From Crenobacter oryzisoli (GTDB lineage: Bacteria > Pseudomonadota > Gammaproteobacteria > Burkholderiales > Chromobacteriaceae): a stretch of 64,000 bases of DNA. The position numbers and the translations under genes were made by a program. Each line of letters opens with the position of its first letter. Positions within the stretch are counted from its first letter, which is position 1. The stretch covers positions 1 through 64,000 of the forward strand of contig NZ_JAUEDK010000024.1 in the NCBI RefSeq assembly GCF_030385785.1, in the 5' to 3' direction. Under the pieces are notes generated by a model. It saw only the letters and a list, made by a program, of their open reading frames with translations. It made no database searches and had not been told where the DNA came from. Positions 27,545 to 36,363 of this stretch are shown piece by piece.

Positions 27545-28387
27545 TCAGCCGGGAAGGTGGAATTCGCCGTCCGCGACATCTATCACCCGGCCGCCGACAC
27601 GGATCTGGCCGGCCTTATCGACCGACAGATATAGCACGTTCGGCCGGTCGATCACCTCTCCCTGTTCGACACGCCACACGAGTGGTGCCAGGCCGTTCAA
27701 CACGCACCAGCCGCCCAGGTTGGCGCAGGCCGAACCGGTGCCCGGGTCTTCGATCACCGCGCCGAGCTGTTCGAAGAACAGCCGCACGGTGGCGACGTTG
27801 CCCTCCACATGCCAGACGTAGGCGACGCTGCGACCCGGACGCAGCGTGGCGCGCTGCTTGAACAGCACTGGGTCGGGGCGTGCCGCCAGCACGGCGGCAC
27901 GGTTGCTCAAGCGGATCAGCAACTGTTCCGAACCGGCGTTCACCCATTCCGGATCGTGCGCGATGTCGGACGCCTCCAGGCCCAGCATCTCGGCGGCGGC
28001 AGCGCGACTGAGGTCGGCCGAACGGCTGGTCGCGACATTGGCGGACAGGGTGTAGACACCGTCGACGTGTTCGAGCGGGATCACCCCGGCATGGGTCTCC
28101 AGCGCGAAACGATCGTCGAGGCGCCGTTCCTGGTGCAGCACATAGGCACTGCCGAGCGTCGGGTGGCCGGCGAACGGCAGCTCATAGCTCGGCGTAAAGA
28201 TGCGCAGCGCCGCGTCGGCGTGTTCGCTCGGGAACACGAACACGGTCTCGGACAGGTTGAACTGGCGCGCGATCAGTTGCATCGTCGCGTCGTCGAGGCC
28301 GTGCGCATTGGGAAACACCGCGAGCGGGTTGCCGCCGAACGGCTGTTCGGCGAACACGTTAACGAGGCGGTAGCGGTAGGTGGTCAT
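27545..28387 (-). CDS. PhzF family isomerase-like protein
   Basis: The 280-residue protein has the diaminopimelate-epimerase-like fold of the PhzF family: N-terminal VNVFAEQPFGGNPLAVF, the presumed catalytic Glu in RQFNLSETVFV, FTPSYELPFAGHPTLGS, and in the second half EDPGTGSACANLGGW. Members isomerise small acids in phenazine or other pathways, but most are uncharacterised; no phenazine genes lie nearby. The ATG at 28387 has AAGGAAA upstream and gives the usual family length. A decayed second copy follows 74 bp downstream. Confidence 0.88.
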   Translation of the reverse strand: MTTYRYRLVNVFAEQPFGGNPLAVFPNAHGLDDATMQLIARQFNLSETVFVFPSEHADAALRIFTPSYELPFAGHPTLGSAYVLHQERRLDDRFALETHAGVIPLEHVDGVYTLSANVATSRSADLSRAAAAEMLGLEASDIAHDPEWVNAGSEQLLIRLSNRAAVLAARPDPVLFKQRATLRPGRSVAYVWHVEGNVATVRLFFEQLGAVIEDPGTGSACANLGGWCVLNGLAPLVWRVEQGEVIDRPNVLYLSVDKAGQIRVGGRVIDVADGEFHLPG

Positions 28388-28440
28388 CGGGTTTCCTTGT
28401 GAGAGTAGCCGAGCCGCCGACAGAGTTTTGTCGGTGGCGA

Positions 28441-28878
28441 TTAGGCGCAGCCGGCATCGGCCAGCTGCTGCTGCATTCTGCGCTGGGCGGTGTCGAGTCG
28501 GCGGCGTTTCGTCGCCCTCACCGCCACCCCCTGTTGTACCGTCAGGTCGGCGAGCCTGCGCTGCAGGCGGCGGCAATGCGTCGCCTGCTTGCTCGCATCG
28601 TCGGCGGCCTGGCGCTCGCGCGCGGCACGCTGCCGGGCTTGCTGTTTCTGCGCGGTGGCCGCGTCGCGGCGGTAGTCGGCCAGCGCTGCATCGCGCCCCG
28701 CGCCGGGATCGACCACGCTGAACGCGCCGGAAGAGCGTGTCTCGGCACGGCTACCGGCCGGGCAGTAGTCGGCGACGTAGCTGACCGCGCCGTGCGCGTC
28801 GACGCAGCGTTGCACCTCGGCGTCGGCTACCCCGTTTGCCAACAGCAACGTCAGCCCCAGCAGTACCGTCCTTGTCAT
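28441..28878 (-). CDS. Small exported DUF4124-like protein
   Basis: This 145-residue protein has a signal peptide (cleavage after LLLANGVADA) followed by a short domain, VQRCVDAHGAVSYVADYCPAGSRAE, that resembles the DUF4124 family, with its paired cysteines. The remaining 90 residues are highly charged, rich in Arg, Gln and Ala, and predicted to be a coiled coil, with two more cysteines (THCRR, DAGCA). The function is unknown; the protein probably sits in the periplasm. It is transcribed towards the PhzF gene 53 bp downstream. Confidence 0.75.
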   Translation of the reverse strand: MTRTVLLGLTLLLANGVADAEVQRCVDAHGAVSYVADYCPAGSRAETRSSGAFSVVDPGAGRDAALADYRRDAATAQKQQARQRAARERQAADDASKQATHCRRLQRRLADLTVQQGVAVRATKRRRLDTAQRRMQQQLADAGCA

Positions 28879-28960
28879 AGCCCGCTCCCTTGGCTCAATC
28901 GGTTCGTTATGAAATTACCATAAAAAATACCCAGACCGAGACGTTGCGGGAGCGGCCGGA

Positions 28961-29989
28961 TCACGGCGTGGCGCGGAAACCGGTGTCCTGATAGATCTGC
29001 TGCAGGAGGTCGCGGCCGATGCGATCTGCCATCCGGGCATGCACCGGCAGCAGTGCCTGCTTGAAGGCGGCGCGCTCGGCCGGGGTCGGCTGGTAGACGG
29101 TGGTGGTGCCGGCGGCGCGCACCGCGGCCAGCGCGGCGTCGTTCTGCTGGCGGGCGATGTGGTTCTCGTAGACGGTGGCGTCGCGCAGCGCGCCTTCCAG
29201 GATGCTGCGCACGTCGGAGGGCAGATCGTCCCAGAACGCCTTGTTAACGATCACCGCATAACCCAGATACTCGTGACCGGTCAGCGTCAGGTTCTTCTGC
29301 ACCCGGTAGGCCTGCCCGGTATAGAAGTTAGACGGATCAAGCTCGGTGCCGTCGATCACACCCGCCTGCAGCGCCGGATAGACGTCGGCGAAGGCCAGCA
29401 CCTGCGGCACAGCGCCGAGTGCGTACATTTCTTCGGCGGCCACGCGAGACGATTGGATGCGAATGCGCAGCCCTTGCAGGTCGGCCGGGACGTGGATCGG
29501 CCGGTTGGCCGAAAAGTGCTTGAAGCCGTTGTCCCAGTAAGCCAGCCCCTTGATACCCTTAGCTTCCAGCCGGCTGAACAACAGCTTGCCGACCCGCCCC
29601 TGGGTGACGCGATGCACCGCGTCGTAGTCGTCGAACAGATAGGGCAAGGCAAACGCCTCGAACTCCTTCACCCCCAGCGGCGAAAGCTTGGCGAGGCTGG
29701 GCGCCAGCATCTGCACCGAACCGAGCTGCAGCGCCTCCAGCTCCTCCTTGTCCTTGTAGAGCTGGCTGTTCGGGTACACCAGCACCCGCACCCGGCCGTG
29801 GCTGCGTTGTTCAGCCAACTGTTTGAAATACTCGACCGCCCGGCCCTTCGGCGTGTCCGGCGCCACCACGTGGCTGAACTTGATCACGATGGGCGAGCGC
29901 TCGGCGTGCGCGGACAGCCAGGCCCAGCCGCCGGCCACTAACAACAGGACGGTCACGAGGCTCGCCCACAGGATATGCTTGCGCGGCAT
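28961..29989 (-). CDS. dctP: TRAP-type C4-dicarboxylate-binding protein DctP
   Basis: The 342-residue protein starts with a membrane/signal segment (about residues 8-25) and has the DctP fold: KFSHVVAPDTPKGRAVEYFKQLAEQRSHGRVRVLVYPNSQLYKDKEELEAL-type N-lobe, WDNGFKHFSANRPI, and the ligand-binding Arg region LRIRIQSSRV followed by VYPALQAGVIDGTELDPSNF. It would bind a carboxylic acid in the periplasm. No DctQ or DctM membrane genes are beside it, so it is orphaned here. The divergent neighbours encode a DctS/DctR system; a binding protein that acts as a sensory partner, or works with a transporter encoded elsewhere, are both possible. Confidence 0.88.
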   Translation of the reverse strand: MPRKHILWASLVTVLLLVAGGWAWLSAHAERSPIVIKFSHVVAPDTPKGRAVEYFKQLAEQRSHGRVRVLVYPNSQLYKDKEELEALQLGSVQMLAPSLAKLSPLGVKEFEAFALPYLFDDYDAVHRVTQGRVGKLLFSRLEAKGIKGLAYWDNGFKHFSANRPIHVPADLQGLRIRIQSSRVAAEEMYALGAVPQVLAFADVYPALQAGVIDGTELDPSNFYTGQAYRVQKNLTLTGHEYLGYAVIVNKAFWDDLPSDVRSILEGALRDATVYENHIARQQNDAALAAVRAAGTTTVYQPTPAERAAFKQALLPVHARMADRIGRDLLQQIYQDTGFRATP

Positions 29990-30151
29990 GGCCGCCTCTC
30001 CTTCAATTCAGTAACGGGCCGCGAAGGGTCCCGGGCCCGACCCAGAGGGATCGTAACCATCCAATCACGCCGGCCTGCGCGCCGTCATTCGGGTTTTCCC
30101 TAATGCAGACCGCCGGTCGGCCATGCATGATACCGGCCATTCCTCTATTCC

Positions 30152-32443
30152 ATGTCCGAGATGCCGCCACCGACCTCTTCCAGCACCAGCACGCCACGCC
30201 AGAGCCGGCTGTGGTGGCTGGCCGCGCTCGCGCTGGCCGGCCTGCTGGCCGCGCTGATGCAGCTGGCCAGCCTGGTCTGGCAGGACTCCAAGAACAGCCA
30301 GCGCGACACGCTGGTGCAGGACGTGCTGTGGTCCGAGCAGGCGCTGCGCCTGCATTTCTCCTCGCTGCAGGAATGGGGCACCCAGCTGCTGAGCGAGATC
30401 CAGCAGCACCGCCTCGACGCCGAATCGTTCCGCCGCCGCGCCGCCTTCCTGATGCGCGAGAACCGCGACGTGATGCAGGTGGAGTGGCTCGGCGCCGACG
30501 ATCAGCGGCTGTGGCAGGTGGGCGAGCGCCTGGATCCCAATCCCGCCCTGCTCGACACCGCCCGGCGCCTGGGCACGCCGCGCTACGGCACCGTGTACCG
30601 CCACGGCCACGAGCGCTTCGTCGACCTGGCGCTGCCGGCGATCGCCGCCGACGGCACCCCGCGCGGCACCCTCTTGCTGTCCATCGAGCTGCACGCGCTG
30701 CTACAGAGCCAGATCCCGTGGTGGATCGCCGAGAAATACCAGTTGAGCCTGGTCGACCTGGGCGACAACGTGATCGCCAGCCGCTCGGCCCTGGCCGAAC
30801 CGGTCGGCACGCTCAGCCACGAGATCGAGCTGACTCCGCCCGGCGGCGGCATGCGGCTGCGCGCCACCTCCTACATCACCAGCCTGGGCGTGGCGCTGCC
30901 GCTGCTGGCGGTGCTCAGCACCCTGCTGACCGTGCTGCTGTTGGTCAGTCTGTGGAAGATCCGCCAGCACATGCGCCACCGCCACCAGAGCGAGGACGCG
31001 CTGCGCGCCGAGGTGACCTTCCGCGCCCAGATCGAGGATTCGATGCGCAACGGCCTGTTCGTGCTGGCGCCGGACGGCACCATCGAACGCGCCAACCGCG
31101 CCTTCTGCACCATGACCGGTCTGAGCGAAACTGACCTGCTCGGCCAGGTGCCGCCCTACCGCTTCTGGCCGGACGGCCAGCCCGAGCAGTTGGCCGCGCT
31201 GCGCGACGGCGCGCTGCCGGCCGACGGCTTCGAACTGACCTGGCGCCACGCCGACGGCACACCGTTCGACGTACGGCTGTTCGTCGCCCCGCTGGCCGGC
31301 AGCACCGGCGGCTGGCTCGCCACCTGCTACGACCGCACCGAGATGAACCGGCGCCGCCAGGCCATCATCGACACCGAGCTGCGCTTCCGCACCGTGCTGG
31401 ACGGCCTGGACGCCCCGGTGGGCGTGGCCGCCGCCGACGGCCAGGCGCTGGTGTTCGCCAACCGCGCGCTGCTGGAGCTGCTGCCCGACCTGCACCCGGA
31501 CGTGTCCGAGCCGTTCTGCCTGGTGATCCCCGGCCTCGACCGGCTGTGCGACACCCCGGCCAGCGAACACGACATCCAGTTCCACGGTAGCCCCCGCCTC
31601 TACCACCTGCACCGCCGCCGCATCGCCTGGGTGGACGGCGAACCGGCCTGGCTGAGCATCTTCACCGACGTCACCGAGAGCCGCCGCTTGGCCGAACGCG
31701 AGCGCGAGCACAGCGAGCGGGTGCAAGCTACCTCGCGACTGCTGACGATGGGCGAGCTCGCGTCGACGCTGGCGCACGAGATCAACCAGCCCCTGGCGGC
31801 GATCTCCAGCTTCGCGTCCGGCTCGGTGCGCAAGCTGGAAAACGACGAGCTGAGCCTCGCGCAAGCCGGCCAGGTCATGGGCCGCATCGCCGACCAGGCG
31901 CGCCGCGCCGGCAAGGTGATCCAGGGCATCCGCAGCTTTGTTCGCCAGCGCGAACCGGCACTGGCGCCGACCTTGCCACAGACGCTGCTCGACTCGGTGC
32001 TGACGCTGGTCGGGCCGCGGCTGCGCCAGCAACAGATCGCGGTGACGCGGCGCGTGTCGGCCAATCTGCCGCTCGACATCGACGCGGTGCTGATCGAGCA
32101 GGTACTCCTGAACCTGCTCAACAACGCCGCCGACGCGCTGCAAGAGACCTCCGGGCGCGGCTGGATCGAGATCCGCGTCGATGCCGAGAACGACGGCCAG
32201 CGACTACGCTTCGAGGTAATCGACAACGGCCCGGGCCTGCCCGACGGCCTGCTCGGCCAGCTGTCCACCCCGTTCTACACCACCAAGATCGACGGCATGG
32301 GCATCGGCCTGAACATCTGCCGCTCGATCGTCGAATACCACCGCGGCGCCTTCGGCTACCGCCCGGCCGACAGCGGCGGCAGCTGCTTCTGGTTCGTGCT
32401 GCCCTTGAGCGCCGCCCACGACAAGGAACCCATCGATGACTGA
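30152..32443 (+). CDS. dctS: DctS-type sensor histidine kinase
   Basis: The 763-residue membrane kinase has a first transmembrane helix near residues 21-43, a periplasmic sensor region of about 200 residues (double-Cache/PAS-like), a second helix near 247-268, two cytoplasmic PAS-like domains (about 290-400 and 405-520), a HisKA domain with phospho-acceptor His542 in STLAHEINQPLAAIS, and a HATPase domain (LLNNAADALQ, DNGPGLP, GMGIGLNICRSI). This H-box belongs to the DctB/DctS group. It overlaps dctR by 8 bp and is divergent from dctP, a setting that indicates C4-dicarboxylate or related acid sensing. Confidence 0.9.
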   Translation: MSEMPPPTSSSTSTPRQSRLWWLAALALAGLLAALMQLASLVWQDSKNSQRDTLVQDVLWSEQALRLHFSSLQEWGTQLLSEIQQHRLDAESFRRRAAFLMRENRDVMQVEWLGADDQRLWQVGERLDPNPALLDTARRLGTPRYGTVYRHGHERFVDLALPAIAADGTPRGTLLLSIELHALLQSQIPWWIAEKYQLSLVDLGDNVIASRSALAEPVGTLSHEIELTPPGGGMRLRATSYITSLGVALPLLAVLSTLLTVLLLVSLWKIRQHMRHRHQSEDALRAEVTFRAQIEDSMRNGLFVLAPDGTIERANRAFCTMTGLSETDLLGQVPPYRFWPDGQPEQLAALRDGALPADGFELTWRHADGTPFDVRLFVAPLAGSTGGWLATCYDRTEMNRRRQAIIDTELRFRTVLDGLDAPVGVAAADGQALVFANRALLELLPDLHPDVSEPFCLVIPGLDRLCDTPASEHDIQFHGSPRLYHLHRRRIAWVDGEPAWLSIFTDVTESRRLAEREREHSERVQATSRLLTMGELASTLAHEINQPLAAISSFASGSVRKLENDELSLAQAGQVMGRIADQARRAGKVIQGIRSFVRQREPALAPTLPQTLLDSVLTLVGPRLRQQQIAVTRRVSANLPLDIDAVLIEQVLLNLLNNAADALQETSGRGWIEIRVDAENDGQRLRFEVIDNGPGLPDGLLGQLSTPFYTTKIDGMGIGLNICRSIVEYHRGAFGYRPADSGGSCFWFVLPLSAAHDKEPIDD

Positions 32444-33041
32444 GCGACTGCCGGTGATCATCGTCGACGACGACGATGCGGTACGCGAGGCGCTGCTATG
32501 GCTGTGCGAAGCTCAGGGTCTCGTCGCCGAGGGCTTCGCCTCGGGCGAGGCACTGCTATCTTCCGGTCGCGCCGCCGGCGCGGCCTGCCTGGTGCTCGAC
32601 ATGCGCCTGTCCGGCATCAGCGGGCTGATGCTGTTCGAGCAACTGAAAGCGGCCGGCCGCTACTGTCCGCCAGTGATTTTCCTGACCGGCCACGCCGACG
32701 TGCCACTGGCAGTGGCGGCGCTGAAGCTCGGCGCGGTCGATTTCCTGGAGAAGCCGTTCGACGACGAGGCGCTACTGGCGCGGATCGAGCAGTGTCTCGC
32801 CAACGACGCGACGCAGCGCCAGCAGTATCAGCAGCAGCAGCGGGTACGCCAGTCGCTTGCACAACTGACCGAGCGTGAGCGCCAGGTAATGGAGCTGGTG
32901 CTGAAGGGGCAGCTGAACAAGCAGATCGCCGATCAACTGGCGATCAGCATGAAGACGGTGGAGGTGCACCGGGCGCGGGCACTGGAGAAGATGGGGGTGA
33001 AGTCGGCGGTGGAGTTGGCTAGTTTGTTGCGGGATGCGTGA
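32436..33041 (+). CDS. dctR: DctR-type response regulator (FixJ family)
   Basis: The 201-residue protein has a receiver domain with acidic residues IVDDDD at 9-14, phospho-acceptor Asp55 in LVLDMRLSG, Thr in FLTGHAD and Lys in LEKPFDDE, then a LuxR-type helix-turn-helix (LTERERQVMELVLKGQLNKQIADQLAISMKTVEVHRA region). This is the FixJ/DctR/TodT layout. It is translated from a start inside dctS, so the pair is coupled. Expected targets are dicarboxylate uptake genes, possibly dctP next door. Confidence 0.92.
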   Translation: MTERLPVIIVDDDDAVREALLWLCEAQGLVAEGFASGEALLSSGRAAGAACLVLDMRLSGISGLMLFEQLKAAGRYCPPVIFLTGHADVPLAVAALKLGAVDFLEKPFDDEALLARIEQCLANDATQRQQYQQQQRVRQSLAQLTERERQVMELVLKGQLNKQIADQLAISMKTVEVHRARALEKMGVKSAVELASLLRDA

Positions 33042-33089
33042 GGGGTACTGGGTTAGCTTGTTTGGCCAACGTTAGCGAGACCTGCAGCC

Positions 33090-33162
33090 TTGTCGGTCTC
33101 GCCCGACCGGCGAGGTACTTTCTTTGCTTCGTCAAAGAAAGTACCCAAAGAAAGACGACCCC
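33090..33162 (+). repeat. REP-like element, left copy
   Basis: The element begins TTGTCGGTCTCGCCCGAC, contains the small palindrome CTCGCC/GGCGAG and then a perfect 13-bp stem (GGTACTTTCTTTG / CAAAGAAAGTACC, 33115-33146), and ends ACGACCCC. An inverted, diverged copy lies at 33701-33779. Similar double-hairpin elements are dispersed in many betaproteobacterial genomes. Confidence 0.75.
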
Positions 33163-33439
33163 ACCGCGCTGGCCTACGGCTTCCCTCGCGCCTGCCAAGC
33201 GGCCAGGCGCCGCCAAACTCGCGGGCGGCTAACGTCCGCCCACTCGAACATGCGGCGGCTTAAAACCTGGCCGCTTGACAATCGCTCGGCAGCGCAGAAG
33301 GGGATGGGCTGGTCGACTGCGGCGATAGCGACTGAGAGCCAATCACCGTTCCGGCACCTGGCGTGGGCCGAACAACAGTAGGATTCCTTAATCCAGTTCA
33401 GGGTCGGGAGTGAAATCGTACTCTTTCGATCAACCTTGC

Positions 33440-33478
33440 TTATCCACAACAAAGCCTCCGACTCGGATTTTATCCACA
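33440..33478 (+). promoter_or_regulatory. Two perfect DnaA boxes, 30 bp apart
   Basis: TTATCCACA occurs at 33440-33448 and again at 33470-33478, in the same orientation and exactly 30 bp apart, which is about three helical turns. No replication gene is nearby. They might bind DnaA as a titration or reactivation site; chance is not excluded. Confidence 0.5.
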
Positions 33479-33700
33479 GCCACACGACACCAACCTGCCG
33501 ACGAGGCAAAAGCTTTCAAACCAAGCCATTTCACGTCGGCCACAGACCATCACCCACCCCCTTCGACGCCGCCGAGGACGGCGCGGTCAACGGGTGTCGT
33601 CGGCGAGCACTGTCCGAGTGCCGACGTAGTCGGCACGAGTTGCGCAGCCGCCCGTTGGCCGTGACGCCCACAGGGTAGCCCGCGCAGCGGGCCGGCGTCG

Positions 33701-33779
33701 CGGGGTCGCCTTTTCTTTGGTTCCTTTCTTTTGGCGAGGCAAAAGAAAGGAACTCGCCTGTCGGGCGAGACCGACAAAG
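33701..33779 (-). repeat. REP-like element, right copy (inverted)
   Basis: Read on the minus strand this copy also begins TTTGTCGGTCTCGCCCGAC, has GGCGAG, a 14-bp perfect stem (GTTCCTTTCTTTTG / CAAAAGAAAGGAAC, 33720-33753) and ends GGCGACCCC. It mirrors the copy at 33090. The stem bases differ between copies but change in pairs, so the hairpin is what has been kept. Confidence 0.75.
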
Positions 33780-33825
33780 CGTCAATACACACTTACGCGG
33801 GCCGGAGAGCCGCAGGACACTCCCC

Positions 33826-34677
33826 TCACCTCCCCAACATCGGATAACTGAACAGCCCGAAATGCACCAGGTTCAGCCCGAAGTGCGCCAACACCGCCGC
33901 CGGCAAGCCCCCTTCCCGATACGCCAGCCCATAGCCCACCCCCGCCAGCGTCGCCAACGCCAACCACGTCGCCCCGCCGGGCAGGTGTGCCAACCCGAAC
34001 AGCAGCGCGCTCACGCCTAGCGCCGCCGCGCCACCGAAACGTCGCCCGTCCCAGGCCCGTTCCAACGCGGCCTGCAGATAGCCACGGAACAGCGTTTCTT
34101 CAGCGACACACACCAGCAGCAGATTGTTAAGTGCCCACAGCCAGCCCTGCGCCGGCCATTTCGGCTCCCAGCCGACCACTCCAAGCAACAACGCAAGGCC
34201 CAGGCAGGCGAGGGTCGCCACCCCGCCGTAACCAAGCGCCGCCACCAGCGTCCGCTCCGGTGTCTCGCGCCGCTGCGCTCCGCGCCACACCAGCAGCAGC
34301 CAGACACCGATCAACGGCTTGTCGAGGTTCAGATACATCGAGAACGGCACAGCGCCGGGGCTGAAGCGGACTGCGTCGTAAACCGGCGGGTTGTGAAAGC
34401 CCGGCCACCCGTGCAGCGCTAGACCAAACGCGACGGCGACAAATAGCGCATGCCCGGAGGCGCACTGCCAGCGTGGCCGGCGCTCCCCCACCAGCCAGGT
34501 GGCCGCACCGAGCACCATTAAGCTTGCCAGCGCCCGCAAGTCGAGCAGACCGACCACCAATGCCGCCGCATAGCCGAGGCCGAGCAGACTCAGCGCGACA
34601 CGACGCCAGTCGGGGCGCATCAGCAGCAGCGCGACGGCGGGAAAGATGGCCAACCAGGGCCAGGCGGTGACGGGCAC
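33826..34677 (-). CDS. CPBP family intramembrane glutamic endopeptidase
   Basis: The 283-residue membrane protein has about eight hydrophobic helices and the CPBP (Rce1/Abi) signature: EETLFRGYLQ (EExxxR) in the second half, then FGLAHLPGG with the conserved His and HFGLNLVHF with the last one. Such proteins cleave within the membrane; some act in peptide maturation or self-protection, and the substrate here is unknown. I chose the GTG at 34677 (reading PVTAWPWLAIFPAV) because ACAGGAG lies 5 bp before it; an ATG at 34704 would fall in the terminator of the upstream gene. Confidence 0.82.
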   Translation of the reverse strand: MPVTAWPWLAIFPAVALLLMRPDWRRVALSLLGLGYAAALVVGLLDLRALASLMVLGAATWLVGERRPRWQCASGHALFVAVAFGLALHGWPGFHNPPVYDAVRFSPGAVPFSMYLNLDKPLIGVWLLLVWRGAQRRETPERTLVAALGYGGVATLACLGLALLLGVVGWEPKWPAQGWLWALNNLLLVCVAEETLFRGYLQAALERAWDGRRFGGAAALGVSALLFGLAHLPGGATWLALATLAGVGYGLAYREGGLPAAVLAHFGLNLVHFGLFSYPMLGR

Positions 34678-34702
34678 GGCGTCTCCTGTGTTCGTTGCAG
34701 AC

Positions 34703-34725
34703 AAAAAAAGCGCCCTACTGGGCGC
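34703..34725 (-). terminator. Terminator after cytX
   Basis: GCGCCC / GGGCGC with a 4-nt loop is followed on the minus strand by seven T. It separates cytX from the CPBP protease gene. Confidence 0.85.
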
Positions 34726-34761
34726 GTCGGATCAGGGTTCGGCCAACGCTGGCCGCACGGC

Positions 34762-36036
34762 TCAGGCGCGGGCCGGCTGATGCACGCCGAACGGCTTGGC
34801 CAGCATATGGTAGAGCACGAAGGCGGCCACGAGCGACGGCAGCGAGGCACCGAGGGTCGGTGCGCTGTGGCTGACCCACTGGTAGAGGCCGATGCCGGCG
34901 AACCAGGCCAGCGCCCCCGGCCAGGAAATCGCCGGCAGCTTGCCGAAATCGACCTTCGGGGTCTTGCCGTGGTAGGCGATCACCACGCCGAACAGCGGCA
35001 CGAACACCGAGCCGAGCAGGTAGAGGAAGTCCTGGTAATGCTGGATCGGCACCGACAGCGCGATCACGGTAGCCAACACTGCCAACAGCGGGCCGAGCAC
35101 GCGCACACTCAGGCGCGGTACCAGGCTATGACCGGACACCGAGGCGGAATACAGGTCGCTGTAACCGTTGTCGACCTCGTCGACCAGCACCAGGCCCAGC
35201 GCCAGCGCGCCGCCGCCGGCCAGCAGCAGCGTGCCCATCAGCTCGCCGCCCGGGTGCAGGGCGATGATCAGCGTGCCGAGCGCGAAGCACCAGGCGTTGG
35301 CGATGCCGTAGCCGAGCAGCGTGCCGCCGAAGGCCTGCTTGGCGCTGCGGCTGTAGCGGGTGTAGTCGGCGATCAGTGGCAGCCAGGAGATCGGCATCAC
35401 GATGGCGAGGTCGATGGCGGCACCGAAGCCCATGCCACCCGTACCCGGACGCGCCCACAGCTTGTCCCAGCCGGCCGCGGCCGCCTCGCCTGTGTAGCGC
35501 CAAGTGAGGAAGCCGAGCGCGCCGAGCATCAGCCACAGGCCGACGCGGCGGATCAGCTTACGCACGATGCCGACCATCGACAGGCTGAGCAGACCGACCA
35601 GCAGCAGGCCAACCAGCACGGTCAGCAGCACCGGCGACACAGGGCCGTACAGGTGCTTGGCGATGGCGCCCAGGCCGTCGCGCAGCACCACGATCTCGAA
35701 CACCGACCAGCCGATCAGCTGCAGCACGTTCAGGCCGATCGGCAGCATGGCGAAACGGCGGCCGAGCGCCGACCAGATCAGGCCCGCGCTGGCGACGCCG
35801 CTCTCGGCGCCGAGCCGGCCGACCCAGGCGAGCAGCAAGGTACCGATCAGCGTGCCGATGGCGATGGCGCCGAGCGCGTGGCCGAGGCTCAATGCCGGCA
35901 CCAGGAAGGAGCCGGCCTGGATCACCAGGAGGCCGACGCCGAGGCTGCCCCACAGCGCGATGTGGTCGGACAGGCCGAGCGCGCGCTCGCCGGGCGGGAT
36001 AGGTCGTAAGGAGGTATTCAGAGGATTGCTGGACAT
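34762..36036 (-). CDS. cytX: Putative hydroxymethylpyrimidine transporter CytX
   Basis: The 424-residue protein is an NCS1-type permease with about twelve helices. It falls with the CytX group rather than with cytosine permease CodB, judged from the N-terminus (LGLSDHIALWGSLGVGLLVIQAGSFL) and, above all, from the TPP riboswitch directly upstream. CytX is believed to import the thiamine precursor hydroxymethylpyrimidine. The ATG at 36036 has AGGAAG upstream; the in-frame extension to 36090 runs into the riboswitch leader. No other thiamine gene is next to it. Confidence 0.88.
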   Translation of the reverse strand: MSSNPLNTSLRPIPPGERALGLSDHIALWGSLGVGLLVIQAGSFLVPALSLGHALGAIAIGTLIGTLLLAWVGRLGAESGVASAGLIWSALGRRFAMLPIGLNVLQLIGWSVFEIVVLRDGLGAIAKHLYGPVSPVLLTVLVGLLLVGLLSLSMVGIVRKLIRRVGLWLMLGALGFLTWRYTGEAAAAGWDKLWARPGTGGMGFGAAIDLAIVMPISWLPLIADYTRYSRSAKQAFGGTLLGYGIANAWCFALGTLIIALHPGGELMGTLLLAGGGALALGLVLVDEVDNGYSDLYSASVSGHSLVPRLSVRVLGPLLAVLATVIALSVPIQHYQDFLYLLGSVFVPLFGVVIAYHGKTPKVDFGKLPAISWPGALAWFAGIGLYQWVSHSAPTLGASLPSLVAAFVLYHMLAKPFGVHQPARA

Positions 36037-36092
36037 GGCCGCTTCCTGGACGAAATGAAAAAACGCGGACCACGGCAAGCGACAAGACAACG

Positions 36093-36175
36093 GCGCTTCC
36101 CTACGCTGGTATGGCCCAGATCAGGTTCAACGGGTCGGCTGTGACAGCCTCTCAGCGCCTAAGCGCTCCCCGAGC
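36093..36175 (-). promoter_or_regulatory. TPP riboswitch (thi box)
   Basis: On the minus strand the conserved core elements appear in order: GCTCGGGGAGC, GCTGAGAGGCT, ACCCGTTGAACCTGATC, TGGGCCATACCAGCGTAGGGA and a closing helix. The aptamer ends about 57 nt before the cytX ATG, in which stands a T-rich stretch (36052-36060). Binding of thiamine pyrophosphate should lower cytX expression. Confidence 0.95.
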
Positions 36176-36317
36176 GCGGGCAAGCATGCGACGAGGTTTG
36201 CTGCACGTCAAGCGATGTCGGCATCGCTATGGGTGAAAAATTGCGTTCAACCAAGTCTTTTCCGCCCGGCACGCCACAATTCACCCGCAAACCCATTTGA
36301 CATTTCAAATCGCCATG

Positions 36318-36343
36318 AAAAAACGCGCCCATCAGAGGCGCGT
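36318..36343 (-). terminator. Terminator after ridA
   Basis: ACGCGCC / GGCGCGT stem with a 7-nt loop, followed by six T on the minus strand, 21 bp after the ridA stop. Confidence 0.85.
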
Positions 36344-36363
36344 CGTGTGGAGGGCGGGAGCGA

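Larger units (their letters stand above)
33042..33825. other. Gene-free stretch between dctR and the CPBP protease gene
   Basis: I see no convincing coding region in these 784 bp. The stretch holds an inverted pair of REP-like elements (33090-33162 and 33701-33779), two perfect DnaA boxes (33440-33478), and between them sequence with no recognisable structure. Confidence 0.6.

Noticed and set aside
34762-36036. Cytosine permease CodB
   Set aside because: No cytosine deaminase is near and a TPP riboswitch stands directly upstream, which points to the CytX group.
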